Translations under genes and position numbers: made by a program
Shown here: piece after piece, positions 36,901 to 46,757 of the stretch
How positions within the stretch are numbered: position 1 is the first letter of the stretch
Layout: every line of letters begins with the position of its first letter
The notes under the pieces: generated by a model
Databases searched by the model: none
The model's input: only the letters and a program-made list of their open reading frames with translations
What the model was told of the DNA's origin: nothing
Origin: Tamarix chinensis
Lineage: Eukaryota; Streptophyta; Magnoliopsida; Caryophyllales; Tamaricaceae
Direction: 5' to 3'
Length of the DNA stretch: 64,000 nucleotides
Assembly (NCBI GenBank): GCA_030549775.1
Contig: CM060176.1
Coordinates: forward strand, 99,404,303 to 99,468,302

Positions 36901-39900
36901 ATAAATTTTGTTTATCATATTTGCACTCATTTAGTTGGTTGGTTGCAGCAGTCATTGACAGTTGCTATTACCCTATTGTTTGTCAAATCAAATTTGCACC
37001 GGGAATCACTCTTATTTTTACAATGCATCCTAGGGGTCATCCATTTTTCATAATATCTTTCATACTATTACAGGATGCTATTCGTTGCCTGGCATCCATC
37101 ACTGATTCTTCAATCACCAGGAAGTTGTTCATTTCAACTTTTCGTAAGTATGGTATAGTGTATAATGATGGCGAATCTGAAGAGTTTGAATTGGCAGACG
37201 CATTGGCCAATGATACAGAAAAAACTATCACTCTGACAACTGATAACTCCCAATGGTAAATACTGATATTCTCCTCATAAAATACTTGTATTGGTTTGGT
37301 AACTGAGGGTGAGACGTGTAGACCTACTATATGGTGATGCCATATTTTTGGTTCCATAGAAATTACTGGTGGCATATAGTTGATCAAAACTTGATTTATC
37401 TAGGTGTCTGATGTTAGAGTTGGCTTCATCACTTGTGGAGGGAGCTGCTGAGGATCTTGTTGGTCTAATCTTCAAGCTGACTAAAAAGATTTTGCAGGTT
37501 TTTCCTCAGCCAATTGTCTTTTCAAATAGCCTCATAACTTTGCACTGACCAATTTGCTACTCTTGTCTAGGCGGAAGATGGGATTGGAATATCTGAAGCA
37601 TACTATACCTTAAGCGAAATCATAGAGGTAGGCACTGATTTTTCACTGCCCACTTAAGCTTACATATAGTTTATTTTACCTCCAACTTTTTACCTTGAAT
37701 ATGTTTTTGGCAGGAGCATTCATGGTTTTGTTCTTCACATTTTGATGAGCTGGTTGACATATTACGTCTCAAGTCTCCAGCTGATGCTGTTTCATACCTA
37801 GGTCGCCTTAGAAGTCTTCAAACACTATTAGTCTTTACTTTAAAGGTAAGGTGCTATGTTAACCCTCAATCTTTTATGGGGAATATTTTCCCCCACCCTC
37901 TTACTGAATTATTGAAGAGCATGCCTTTGGGGCTGTTTGTAGGAAATCAACTATTCTTTCACTATGGGCCTGTTCTTCTTGGCTAATTTATAATCTAAAT
38001 TAAAATTTTAATGAATTATTATTTTACTATTATTGATATCATAATTAATATTTTTCTTATTAGTATTATTACTATTGTTATCATTATTATCATTATAAGA
38101 ATTAATTTTGTATTTCTTTTGTTATTATCAAAATTTTGCTGATCAGATCAGATTTAATGAGCTGAGGAGAACAGGCCCTAATTGTTATTTGAATCTGCCT
38201 GGTTAGTTTTGTTTGTCTCACTTGACTTATAGATTATTTTTCTTTTCGAGGCTAAGAAGACCTTGCTTTTTCTCATTTGTGGTGTGAAGAGGTTGAGTTT
38301 TTTTCTTTGTTTCTATGGCATCGTCTCTATCATGAATTGTTCCCACCTTATGAGATTGTTAATCCACATGTGCCTAGCTGATTACTCTAGCCAGCTTGAC
38401 ACAAAAAATGGGGCAGTCCTACCTGAATTGGCTCCAAAAAAATGGGCCACAGTATTAAATGTCCCTATCAGTTTGGAAATCTGCCAGGCATGCTTATGGT
38501 TCACAACTCATGGTTGGTCGAGTGGCCTTGTTTTGTTTAAAAACTTTAGAATAAAGTTTTTTTTCAACCTTGCTTCTGAGATGACTGCTAAACCATCACT
38601 TCAGTCACACTTATTCGATTTTATTTGTTGGTATGCCACCTAAAGACAATTTTTTTTTATCCAATGGTAAAATTATTATACATGAATAACATGATTACAA
38701 ATTGCACGTGGGCATACCCAGGGTAAAGGAGGCTACTAACTGTCATATACATAGGAAAAGAATTCAACCCTTCACTTTGCAAAAATATATTAGGGTTAAG
38801 TAACCAAAATGCATCACAAATACAGAGATACTAAGTTACAAGTCATCACTTGAAGTTCAAAGAGGCCTGCAAGTATCTACTGAACAGAACCATATCAACG
38901 TCTAGTTTAATTCTCATAACAGTAGCCTGAACCCTGAAGACCATATTTGGAACGAGGAAGTGCAAATAGATAAAAGTGCCCATAATTGATTTTTAGCCTT
39001 TTAAATTGAGTGCAACAAGATCAAGGTTGATTATGGGAGAACTTAGATTGGGGTAATGAGTTATGGGAGATTTTGGAAGAGATCATGAGATACAAATAAT
39101 TCCATCCGTTTCTAAAAGTAAGTTTTTTTGGTGATCGACACTTTTTTAGTAGCTAAGAAATTTATCCGTAATATTGCAATTACATCCTTAACTGTAAAAC
39201 AACATAAGAATAAATAAGAGGAAACATTAGGGTAAAAATAAAAATTAAGCTTCGACTTTTCTAGAAGGACTTTATTTTACAAGCAGAGGGAGTAGTAAAT
39301 AGTTACATTAGAGATTCAGATTAGAGAAGGAATGAGTGAATGAGAGATTTAGAAATAAGATAAATTAGAGAACGAGGGGAATTAATTAGACATTAGAATA
39401 TCGGAGAACTGTTGGTTATGGGATTTTTTATTTTTTTTAAAACATGAGAATAATTTGCAATGGTTATATTGTTTAACAGCTAAAATAGGATTGAACTCTG
39501 CCGGTCAGGAATCAGAGTCTTGGGGGCTCCTTTATGCTGTCTAGCTAGTCTACTTTGACCCATCACTAACCAAGTACTATTCAGGGCCTGGAATTAGATG
39601 CAAACTATTTTGACCTGGACCATTCATGCCAATCTTGTGCTGTCCCATGGGTAGTATTAGTATGACATGGTTTACAGTTCTGATTTCCTCTAGCCAGAAA
39701 CAAGAGTGGCCAAGTGGGTGGTTGTTAAGTTATGCTTGTGCGTGAGTAATTTTCTGTGTCTTGCCAGCTTTTGGAATGTCATTTGATTAGTTATCTATGC
39801 AACTTAGATCCAAACTTGTATAAACATATATTAGCTTTGTGGGAGCACTTCCATGGCAAATCCTTGCATATGGTTTTCAAGTGAACTTGATTACTTTCTT

Positions 39901-42006
39901 ACCAAATATGTTATGCAGAGTAATTCTGATGCAGACAATTCAAAGGCATTTCAAATTCTCAATGACATTATATTGGCATTAAAAGAAGTAAGTGCTCAGC
40001 CTAAATAACTGCAAATAAGCTTTTATGTACTTTCAGCTTCTATAAAATTCCTGCTCTACCCTGGTCCCAGTACACATTCACGGAATGAAATTGAAGAAGA
40101 GGAACAGCATATGTGTGTGCGTGTGTTCACCGGAGGGCTAGTTCAGAGGTGGTTTAGTAGCATTGTACTTAACTACCCAATGGGGGGGGGGAATGCTCTT
40201 ATAGACTATAAGTTGGTTTATCAGATGACAAAATATCTATTACTGAGATGTTTTTGGTGTGTGACATCTTTTTGTTGGACCCAGGTAATATCTCATCCGC
40301 TAAGGTTATTGGGTCTTGAGTGATATGATTTTGTACTTGCATTCTTGCTCTTAAAGTTGTATCTTTTTGTTTGTTACCTAATGATGCAGTCCAAGGAAGA
40401 GGCTAGGAAGATGGCTTATGATGTCCTCCTCAGGATTCGGTCCAAACTGAGAGATTCATCTCAGGATGGTTCCGATGAAGCTTTCCACAGGCTGATTAAC
40501 ATGGTAATGACTATGCTGTCGTTTTTTCCTCTATGCATGGCATTAACCTGTCCATATTGAAATTCCTTGCATAGGCAGATCTCCTATGTTTCTACCAGTA
40601 TCCAATGTGCATTTGTTGTGGCTCTAATAAGTGTCGTGATAACTACTTGCATATAGGCTTGGAATGAATTTGTTTTTCCAAGTTGAATTTTACTTTCAGA
40701 TTGCTGTACCCCCTTGACTCTTCAGGGATGCAAGTACTCACTTTGGCTGTTTCCTTAAATGCTTTTGTGCCGAATATGTTGACTAATTGCTGCTGTACCT
40801 GATTTCTGAAATTGTCCAGATGACAGGATATCTCTCTGGTTCGTCTCCTCACATTATCAGTGGAGCAGTGTCCGCTCTGTCTCTACTGGTGTATCAGGAG
40901 CCTGATATCTGTTCGGTAGTTCCAGATTTGGTTCCTTCCGTATTGGCTTTGTTGCAGGGCAAAGCTGTGGAAGTTGTCAAAGTTAGTGTCCTCAGACATC
41001 TGATGAGATTAATTCTTTAGTTGCTCTCAAATTCTTCCTGGCACTTAAGTTAACCCCCCCCCCCGGTTTGTAGGCTACTTTGGGCTTTGTGAAAGTACTG
41101 GCTTCGTGTCAGGAGGCAAAAGAGCTGCAGAACTATGTTTCCTGTATTGTTGAAGCCGTTCTTCCTTGGTCTTCTTGCTCTAGACATCATTTTAGATCAA
41201 AGGCAAGTTTGATATTTCTGTAGAACTCTCTCTGTCGATGCAGATCCGATGAGTGATATTTATTAACTAATATTGGTTGCAGGTTATTGTCATATTGGAA
41301 ATTATGGTGAGAAAATGCGGTTCACCCCCTGTTGAGTTGGTGACATCAGAGAAGTATAAGTCATTCTTGAGGAAAGTTTTGCAGGTGAAGGGCCTTTTGT
41401 TTCCTCTCTCTCTCTCTCTCTCTTACACACACTCAGACACACACACACACAGGTATTACATTGAAATTAGGTGTAGCATTTGCACGTCCAATTTTTGGTG
41501 GAACTTATGAGTTAATAAATGCAGAATCGCCATGGCAAGTCCATGTCTAAGGATGCTAATTCTGTTGAGGAGCCGTCACAACTAGGAGATACTTCCCTAA
41601 ACAGGTTTGCTTCCTTTGTTCATGCTGCTTCATTTTGATGCCCCATTCCTCTTTTTATTCAATAGTACCTAAGTGCTCTCCCCCTTTCTTTTCCCTAAAA
41701 TTGTGTAGGCGAAAGCCACAGAAAGGTGATAAAAAACAAACTGACTCTGTTCAGCATGAGAGAAAAAAGAGAAAGTGGGCGGACATAACTGGTACGGTGA
41801 AACAAACAAACAGTGGAAAACCTCTATCTGAAAATTCATTTGATGCATCAAAAACGAAAAGGAAGGTATTTGATCAATCTCCTAGGATCCATAGGAAGAG
41901 AAAGGTGGCTCAGGCAAAAGTGGGCAGGAAAGCAAATGCTGCTGCTTATACAAACAAAGGGGCTCAACAAAAGGCGAGGAAGAAGTTCAAGAGAAACAGT
42001 GGATGA
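23534..42006 (+). CDS. RRP12: RRP12-like ribosome biogenesis protein (HEAT/ARM repeats, NUC173 region), 18 exons
   Basis: RRP12 proteins act in the nucleolus and nucleus in 40S and 60S subunit maturation and export. Exons: 23534-24109, 24605-25148, 25669-25908, 26892-26983, 28060-28270, 35664-35845, 35958-36191, 37074-37255, 37404-37497, 37571-37627, 37714-37845, 39919-39987, 40390-40503, 40820-40981, 41074-41202, 41283-41384, 41525-41604, 41709-42006. Total 3,498 nt, phase preserved at every junction: 1,165 aa plus TGA. All introns are GT-AG except intron 15 (GC donor, AAG|GCAAGT). Exons 5-7 carry the family core: TWLFPILQKYIVGASLGYF (from about residue 519) and HAFWSLLPAFCRYPVDI (from about 569). 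The rest looks like helical HEAT/ARM repeats. The last 100 residues form a Lys/Arg-rich tail typical of the family. The first ATG was chosen; an in-frame ATG at 23630 (MDPTDTLL) could also serve. Length suits plant RRP12-like proteins. No frame lesions are seen, so the gene looks functional. Homology was judged by eye. Confidence 0.93.
24110..24604 (+). other. Intron 1 of the RRP12-like gene
   Basis: GTATGT donor after codon 192 and a CAG acceptor at 24604, phase 0. An upstream CAG (24593) is also possible, but the 24605 start keeps the frame and gives the basic, Cys-containing helix continuation VRKCAQVCLENVY. No embedded element is recognised. Confidence 0.75.
25960..26163. mobile_element. 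Stowaway-like MITE remnant in intron 3
   Basis: The right edge reads CAGAGGGAGTA, and about 60 bp before it is GGTCAAAGTTTGTTATTGAAA. Both are typical of Stowaway (Tc1/mariner-derived) termini. On the left, only AACATTGACCATTAA remains, so the left end is eroded. The interior is AT-rich and non-coding. Confidence 0.45.
29960..30569 (+). pseudogene. Decayed L1-type LINE, endonuclease-RT linker fragment
   Basis: Translation in shifting frames gives WWNEEVQ (near 30272) and later YKPINREAKKALS (near 30355) and YKLTKFRG, KVRDL (near 30529-30569). These are hallmarks of the region between endonuclease and reverse transcriptase in plant L1-like LINEs. Numerous stops and frameshifts show it has long been dead. 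It is cut at 30570 by a MITE and resumes further right. Confidence 0.65.
30570..30740 (-). mobile_element. MITE copy 3, in the LINE remnant
   Basis: It starts abruptly with GGCCCTGTTTACCTCATC right after LINE coding. It shares CAACAAAATTTTGATAATAA with the reverse complement of the MITE at 37966-38178. The right end is not clear, so the end coordinate is approximate. Confidence 0.45.
30741..31273 (+). pseudogene. Decayed LINE, middle fragment
   Basis: A weakly recognisable stretch. Near 31190, TTCGGTTTCATGTCAAGAAG encodes FGFMSRR, matching the FGF-M-GR motif of LINE reverse transcriptases. The rest, from 30741 to about 31180, is too mutated to place with certainty. It is bounded on both sides by MITE sequence. 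Confidence 0.5.
31274..31556 (+). mobile_element. MITE copy 2, in the LINE remnant
   Basis: Its ends, AGGCTGCGTTCTTTGTC and GTTGAGGAGAGCATGG, are diverged versions of the GGGCCTGTTCTT and GCTGAGGAGAACAGGCCC ends of the copy at 37966-38178. The interior shares the ATT-rich tract followed by TTTTGCTG and GATCTAATTTGA. LINE coding sequence resumes right after it (FIDLE near 31575), which shows it is an insertion. Confidence 0.55.
31557..32345 (+). pseudogene. Decayed LINE, reverse-transcriptase fragment
   Basis: Frame-shifted translation gives FIDLE (near 31575), CLEANGVSIAYFRAIT (near 31627), VDDIVLVDV (near 31848, the F/VADD box region with its catalytic Asp pair), LGSIIQG (near 32016) and MRMLC (near 32194). 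This is the order of blocks in plant L1-type reverse transcriptase. Multiple stops and frameshifts are present and no 3' tail was seen. The + orientation matches the host gene. Confidence 0.75.
33944..33991 (+). repeat. (AT)n-(GTAT)n microsatellite in intron 5
   Basis: About 28 bp of AT repeats run into five GTAT units. It is a likely polymorphic marker locus inside the gene. Confidence 0.9.
37966..38178 (+). mobile_element. MITE copy 1 with 14-bp inverted ends
   Basis: 213 bp with terminal inverted repeats GGGCCTGTTCTTCT and AGGAGAACAGGCCC (one mismatch) around an ATT-rich interior. The flanks TAT and TAA resemble a 3-bp TWA-type target duplication, as made by PIF/Harbinger elements, whose Tourist MITEs often begin GGGCCTGTT. 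The superfamily is an inference. Related copies lie at 30570 and 31274 in intron 5. Confidence 0.7.
39098..39294. mobile_element. Stowaway-like MITE in intron 11
   Basis: About 197 bp. The ends TTCCATCCGTTTCTAAAAGT and GCAGAGGGAGTA are imperfect inverted repeats of the CTCCCTCYGTYTC type seen in plant Stowaway (Tc1/mariner) elements. The interior is AT-rich and non-coding. Confidence 0.6.
41203..41205 (+). promoter_or_regulatory. Non-canonical GC splice donor of intron 15
   Basis: Exon 15 ends TCAAAG and the intron starts GCAAGT; the acceptor is GGTTGCAG at 41282. AG|GCAAGT is the strong consensus of the roughly 1% of plant introns that use GC-AG. No GT nearby keeps the frame. Confidence 0.8.
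41403..41451 (+). repeat. (TC)n and (AC)n microsatellites in intron 16
   Basis: A (TC)n tract and an (AC)n tract lie about 20 bp apart, just after the exon-16 donor. Both are simple repeats. Confidence 0.85.
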
Positions 42007-42400
42007 CACAAGTCATCAAAGAATCAACGTTGGTCTATTTTTGGATAATGGATGGAATGGTGCTGACATATCACGTATTTGACCTCCCTGAAACGGCGAT
42101 GGTATCGACCTGATTTTTTGCCTTGCAAGACTCTCTATCGTTGCTCGGGAGCTTCAGCTCTCTCGAATCCATCAAGTTGTTTGGTGCGGGTTTATTTCCC
42201 CAAAGGAGCTGATGAAGTCTCCGAGGTTATACCGCGTCTTATCCGACTGTGAGAGTGAGACCAATGAGATCGGTATCTCTTGGAAATGTACTACGGTTTG
42301 TCCTGCGGCCATCTGCCCAGACGGCATGAACTTGAACGGTGTAATCGACTCATTCGATATATTTCATGAATAAATGTTCAAAATTTTCGTGCAGTAAAGC
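42007..42400 (+). terminator. 3' untranslated region and poly(A) signal of the RRP12-like gene
   Basis: The stretch is non-coding, of mixed composition and unlike the surrounding repeats. AATAAA at 42369-42374 lies about 365 nt past the stop codon and is the best poly(A) signal, giving a cleavage site near 42390-42400. Confidence 0.5.
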
Positions 42401-42738
42401 AAACCTTGAAATTTTAATTGATTGACGCAGCATTTCAAATGTTAAAATACTAATTTAAAGTTATCATCAAATTTGTTCGCACCAATAATTCAGATTCATC
42501 TTCCGGAGGGTAATCAAATTTCACAAATTTAATATCCTTATCACCCACACTCAATTTCATAAGTTGTTGCTGGCTAAATATTAGTTGTTGGATCTAGAAC
42601 TACAAATAATTGGGTTTTTTTTCTCATTAAATTAAAATTGTGCAACTGTCGTATTTATTCAAAGACAACAAAATTTTGTATGGGATGAATAAAATTTTAA
42701 GTCCAATCTAAATTTTCTTGCAAAAATCGGTGATGTAG
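42401..42738. other. Spacer between the gene and the transposon stack
   Basis: AT-rich sequence without recognised features. Its last five bases, TGTAG (42734-42738), are the target duplication of the Ty1/copia element; the partner copy is at 63017-63021. Confidence 0.6.
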
Positions 42739-43252
42739 TGTAAGATAAATATACTGCAGCATACGTAGGAGAACAAAAAAAAAATGAAATACTTATCAAG
42801 CGACGGTTGTATTGTAATCCTTAATCACTCACTTGAAGCATTTAATGCCTTGAGACGATTAACGCCCTAACTGTGGTGTAAATCAGAACTGACGGATCGC
42901 CTCTAAGGTTTACACAACACCCTCCTTTCAGTGCAATCGTAAGAAGAGGTTTTGGAACTTACAGAAAACAATGCCCAGATCTATGCGGTTTTGTGAAGGA
43001 GAAAGTAATTAGGTCAAAAAAACTATATCTCTGTCTTCTAATTTTTGAAAATAAATACCGTGAAGACTCAATTAAAACCGAGGAAAAAATCGTGGAAGAG
43101 TGGAACGTCTTCCACTCCTCACGCTTCGTAAGAAACAATCAATAGGCATAAAAAACTCAAACGCTGAAGATAAAGTTACTAGACTATTAAAATTTTTATT
43201 AAAAAGAAAGTCGGGCTTGCCTAGTTCTATGATCCACACCTATGCCCAGCCC
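42739..43252 (-). repeat. Copia 3' LTR, distal part
   Basis: 514 bp aligned in the same orientation with 45336-45829. The outer edge is CTTACA at 42739 (read on the - strand) next to the TGTAG duplication. On the inside, similarity stops at CCCAGCCCA (43252), where the inverted segment begins. Confidence 0.85.
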
Positions 43253-43675
43253 AACCCAGCTAGGAATTTGCAGATTTTTAAGGTATGACATGTGATGTGA
43301 GAGTTTCAATCTAAGTCTAGGCAATTCAAGATTCATTCATTCCCTAGATACAATTGTTGCTTCACTTTACTACGTATCAATTCAATCCTTGTGACATTAA
43401 TGCTTAAGTGTTAATCCTTCTTTGCCCAAATCTTTTGTGTTTTTCTTTTTGTTTGCCATTGGTTGAGGATTGTTAGGCAATGGTATACAACAAGCTCTTT
43501 GTTGTTGCTACTGTTTGCTTAGTTTTCTATCCCACATTGGTGGAAACCTATGGTTTTAATTAGTTTTTATATCCCCTCATTCTTGGGCATGTTTGAGTTG
43601 AAAGTTTGGGTTATTTAGTTGAGCTAGTGGACTAGACATACCACACACGCAAGTGAGCACGCCGCCGCCTGCCCT
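43253..43675 (+). repeat. Inverted segment of the copia 3' LTR plus 217 bp of element interior
   Basis: 43470-43675 matches the first 200 bp of the LTR (TGTTAGGCAATGG...) but in + orientation, opposite to the adjoining LTR part and to the coding region. Just before it, GGTTGAGGAT has the look of a copia polypurine tract. Turning 43253-43675 around restores a continuous LTR preceded by interior sequence, so one inversion explains the layout. The 217 bp at 43253-43469 is probably the 3' end of the lost interior; I recognise no coding in it. Confidence 0.7.
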
Positions 43676-44863
43676 ATTAAGTAAGCTACCCAAAACTAGA
43701 TTTCTATGCAAAGAAGGAACATAAAATACATCATTCAAGCATAGAGTTTTCCCAGAAGTAAGTTTTATAAGGACCTTTTCTATTCCTAATATTCCCGCAG
43801 TTGCTGAGTTGCCCATGTAGACACATTCTCCATCGGTTGCATCCTTAAACTAGTGGAAAAAGTCTTTGTTAGCACATAGGTGCTTTGATGCCCCAGTATC
43901 TAGAATCCAAGCAGTCCTGTTGTCAACTAGGTTGGCTTCAACCATCACTACAACAATTACATCTTTAGTCTCAGCAACATTAACCTATGTAGCAACTTGC
44001 TTAATTTGGTTTTGATTTTGCTGACCCTGCCTCTTGTAGCACTGGTAGGCCTTATGACCTGTCTTCCTGCAGACATAGCATGTTAGTGTCTTCTTCTGAA
44101 TCTTGTTGCCCTTCCTGACGTTAGATTGACTCCATTGTTGACCTTTCTTTGGTGGTATCTTTCCTTTTTCCTTTATACTTGTCCTTGACAAAACCAACTT
44201 CAACTACATTTGCAGCAATGGATCCAGAGGCATAAGATATGTGGTTGTCCTTAAGATGGTTTGCTTCCTCTATCTTCATATGACTGATGAGCTTAGGTAG
44301 TGTAAAATCTCTCTTTTTGTGCTTCAAAAGGTTTCTGAAATCATTCCAAGAGGGTGGAAATTTCTCAATCAGTAGGTTGGCCTAGAATGTTTCACATGTT
44401 TTCATTCCCTCACCTAAGACTTATGCGGCAAGAAGCTCATAGTCATGAACTTGATCCATCACTGACTTGTCATTAACTATTTGAAACCTTGTTAAGTTTC
44501 CAATAACATACTTCTTTCTTCCAGCTTCATCCAAGCCGTACTTATTCTTCAAGGTGTCCGAAATTTCCTTTGAGGATTCAGTTCCGAAAAACATGTCAAA
44601 TAGCTTGTTGTTCATATGTTGCAAACGATGACCAAGAACTATCTTATTGTCTCTATCATATTTCTCTTTTGCAGCATCATCAGCTCTCTTGGCCCCTACT
44701 GGAGCAGGAGTGGTAGTGGGAGTAGCAAGTGCATTATTAGCACCTCCCTAATAGGTGGATCATTCAACAAGATATAATCTACTTCTAGAGCCTCGAACAA
44801 TATAAACATTCGTTGAGACCATCTAAGGTAATTTGTATTGTTTAATGGCTTAACTTTTGACAT
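43676..44863 (-). pseudogene. Ty1/copia gag and partial protease, degraded
   Basis: Gag begins MSKVKPLNNTNYLRW at 44863 (- strand), a classic copia gag start. It continues in broken frames: 44421-44624, 44121-44327 (a UBN2-type capsid region) and 43985-44203, with the CCHC knuckle CYVCRKTGHKAYQCYK. The protease follows with LDTGASKH (DTGAS near 43887-43901) and DVFYVPSLHRNLVL in the frame ending at 43577. Homology stops at about 43676, where the inverted segment starts. At least three frame breaks or stops interrupt gag, for example near 44745, 44420 and 44330. All later pol domains are missing. It cannot produce a working capsid or enzyme. Confidence 0.85.
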
Positions 44864-45335
44864 ATTTCGAATCACTTTTGGGAGACTAGTAGCTATATCC
44901 GATTGAGAATTGATTATGCATTGTATCACGAATTGTGTAGTGACAAGAAAAACCAAGAAAAAATCTTCTGACTCAAGAAAAATATTCCAAACACGAGCCA
45001 AACACAAGTCACTAGTAGTATAAATAATTGATGTTAAGAGAATGTATCAATTTTGAATCTACCAAAATTGAGCCAAATATTTGTGTGATAGCACCAAGTT
45101 GAGTGTATTTATACCAAAAAAATGAGATAAGTGACAATAACAATCCCAGTAGGCCAAAAAATATTTGATTCAGTGCATGACGGATTTCAGATACCAAAGC
45201 AGTAAGATTGAGTTTTTATCAGCAGCAAAAATCCAATTTCAGATCCGAATTAAATCAAATTAACTTTGAATTATATGTTGCTAATTATCAACAAGCAAAA
45301 TGGAATTACATATACTGCATTTAATCGCTTCAGAA
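44864..45335 (-). other. Leader between the copia 5' LTR and gag
   Basis: 472 bp of non-coding DNA. On the - strand it contains GGTATAAATACACTCAA (near 45100) and a phrase TTTGGTATCTGAAATCC (45183-45199) that partly resembles the usual Met-tRNA primer site TGGTATCAGAGC. That phrase is not next to the LTR edge defined by the two LTR copies, so it may be coincidence. No clear primer site follows the edge at 45336. Confidence 0.4.
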
Positions 45336-45929
45336 TGTAAGATGAATATATTGCAGTATATGCAGGAGAACAAAAATAAGAAACGAAATACTTATCAAGC
45401 AACGGTTGTGTCGTGACCCTTAATCACTGCCCTAAAGCGATTAATGCCCTGATCATGGTGCAAATCAGAACCAGTGGATTTCCCTCAAGGTTTACACAAC
45501 AACCTCATTTTAGTGCACTCATGAGAAGAGGTTTTGGAACTTACAGAAAACAATACCCAGATCTATGCGGTTTTGTGAAGGAGAAAGTTAATAGGTTGAA
45601 AAAAATTTATCTCTAAATTCTAATTTTCAAAAATAAATAGTGTAAAGACTCGGTTAAAACCGAAGAAAAAATTGTGGAACATTGGAACGTCTTCTACTCC
45701 TCACACTTTGTAAGAAACAATCAATAGGCATAAAAAACTCAACCGTGGAAGACAAAGTTACCAAATTGTTAAAATTTTAGGAAAAAAAAAAGTTAGGCCT
45801 GTCTGGATCTAGAACCCACACCCAGCCCACTGATGAGTGGCAACGAGCGCGTGCGTGTGGTATATAGTCCAATCCACTGGTCCAACAAAATAATCCAAAC
45901 TTTCGAGTCAAACATGTCCAGGGATGAGG
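45336..45929 (-). repeat. Copia 5' LTR, part 1
   Basis: Read on the - strand, this is the distal 85% of the LTR, ending CTTACA at 45336. 45830-45929 matches the inverted segment of the other LTR (43575-43675, opposite strand). The LTR is broken at 45929 by element D, whose duplication TGAGG is 45925-45929. Confidence 0.8.
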
Positions 45930-46397
45930 TGTAATACCCCGTTTTTCAAAACCGTAGTTATAAATTTATAATCGTATAATTAATTATAATTATTATTTTA
46001 GGAGGCTTAATCTTAAAAGTGTTATTATTTTTCGTATTATTTCAACGGTTTAAGTATAAATTTAATTAGGTTAAAATTTTAATAGAGATTAGGTTATTTA
46101 AATTAATCCTAATTTGTACCCGTAAATCTTATTTTAAATTATTTTATTAATAATCTTTTGATCCGTAACAAAAAATAATTTCCTAAAAATTATTTTCGAT
46201 TATTTTACTCTTTCCGACTATTTTTAAACTTACCCAAATTCCAATAATTTTTCCCAAACTATTTTTATATTTGATATTTTAGTCTATCTAAATTAAATAT
46301 AAATTAAATATAAATTTAAATAGATAAATTCCTATCCTATATTATTAATCTACTCCCTCTACGATTACTCCAAATATCTATCTTAAATATTATTCCG

Positions 46398-46672
46398 TCT
46401 CCTTCGTATAATTTATACACACATATGCACTCCACCGTCACCTCTCCATTCCATCTGTCATTTATACACATACACACACTACAGACACACTTACACACTC
46501 TACACATTATACACATATACACACGCACACGACACAATCACCAAACAACCCCCCTCTCTTTCATTTCACAGACACACACGCACACATACAACTCATCCCC
46601 TCTGCATCTCCCCGTCGCACAACCCTCTCCCTATTTTGTTGGTTTTGCCCTGCATATCACACACACATGCGC
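46398..46672 (+). repeat. CA-rich tract in element D
   Basis: Irregular runs of ACACAC mixed with CATA and CTCC fill this stretch. The frame at 46425-46679 is a translation of the tract and has no other merit. Confidence 0.75.
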
Positions 46673-46757
46673 TCCCTAACCAACCGCCACCATCGCCCGA
46701 CCGCACAACACCCCCATCGCATGACCCTACATGCTCCCATCCCAGTACCACCACAGT

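Larger units (their letters stand above)
37846..39918 (+). other. Intron 11 of the RRP12-like gene, with two MITEs
   Basis: Donor AAG|GTAAGG, acceptor TTATGCAG, phase 0. It holds the MITE at 37966-38178 and a Stowaway-like MITE near 39098-39294. The frame at 38263-38643 (126 codons) lacks any domain I recognise and is probably chance. Confidence 0.8.

Noticed and set aside
38263..38643. 126-codon frame as a separate gene or an extra exon
   Set aside because: Lies within intron 11, has no recognisable domain, and including it would break the phase between exons 11 and 12.
45183..45199. Copia primer-binding site
   Set aside because: Partial likeness to TGGTATCAGAGC, but it is about 140 bp from the LTR edge fixed by both LTR copies and the TGTAG duplication.
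46425..46679. His/Thr-rich frame
   Set aside because: Reads through the CA-rich tract; no codon bias or domain.
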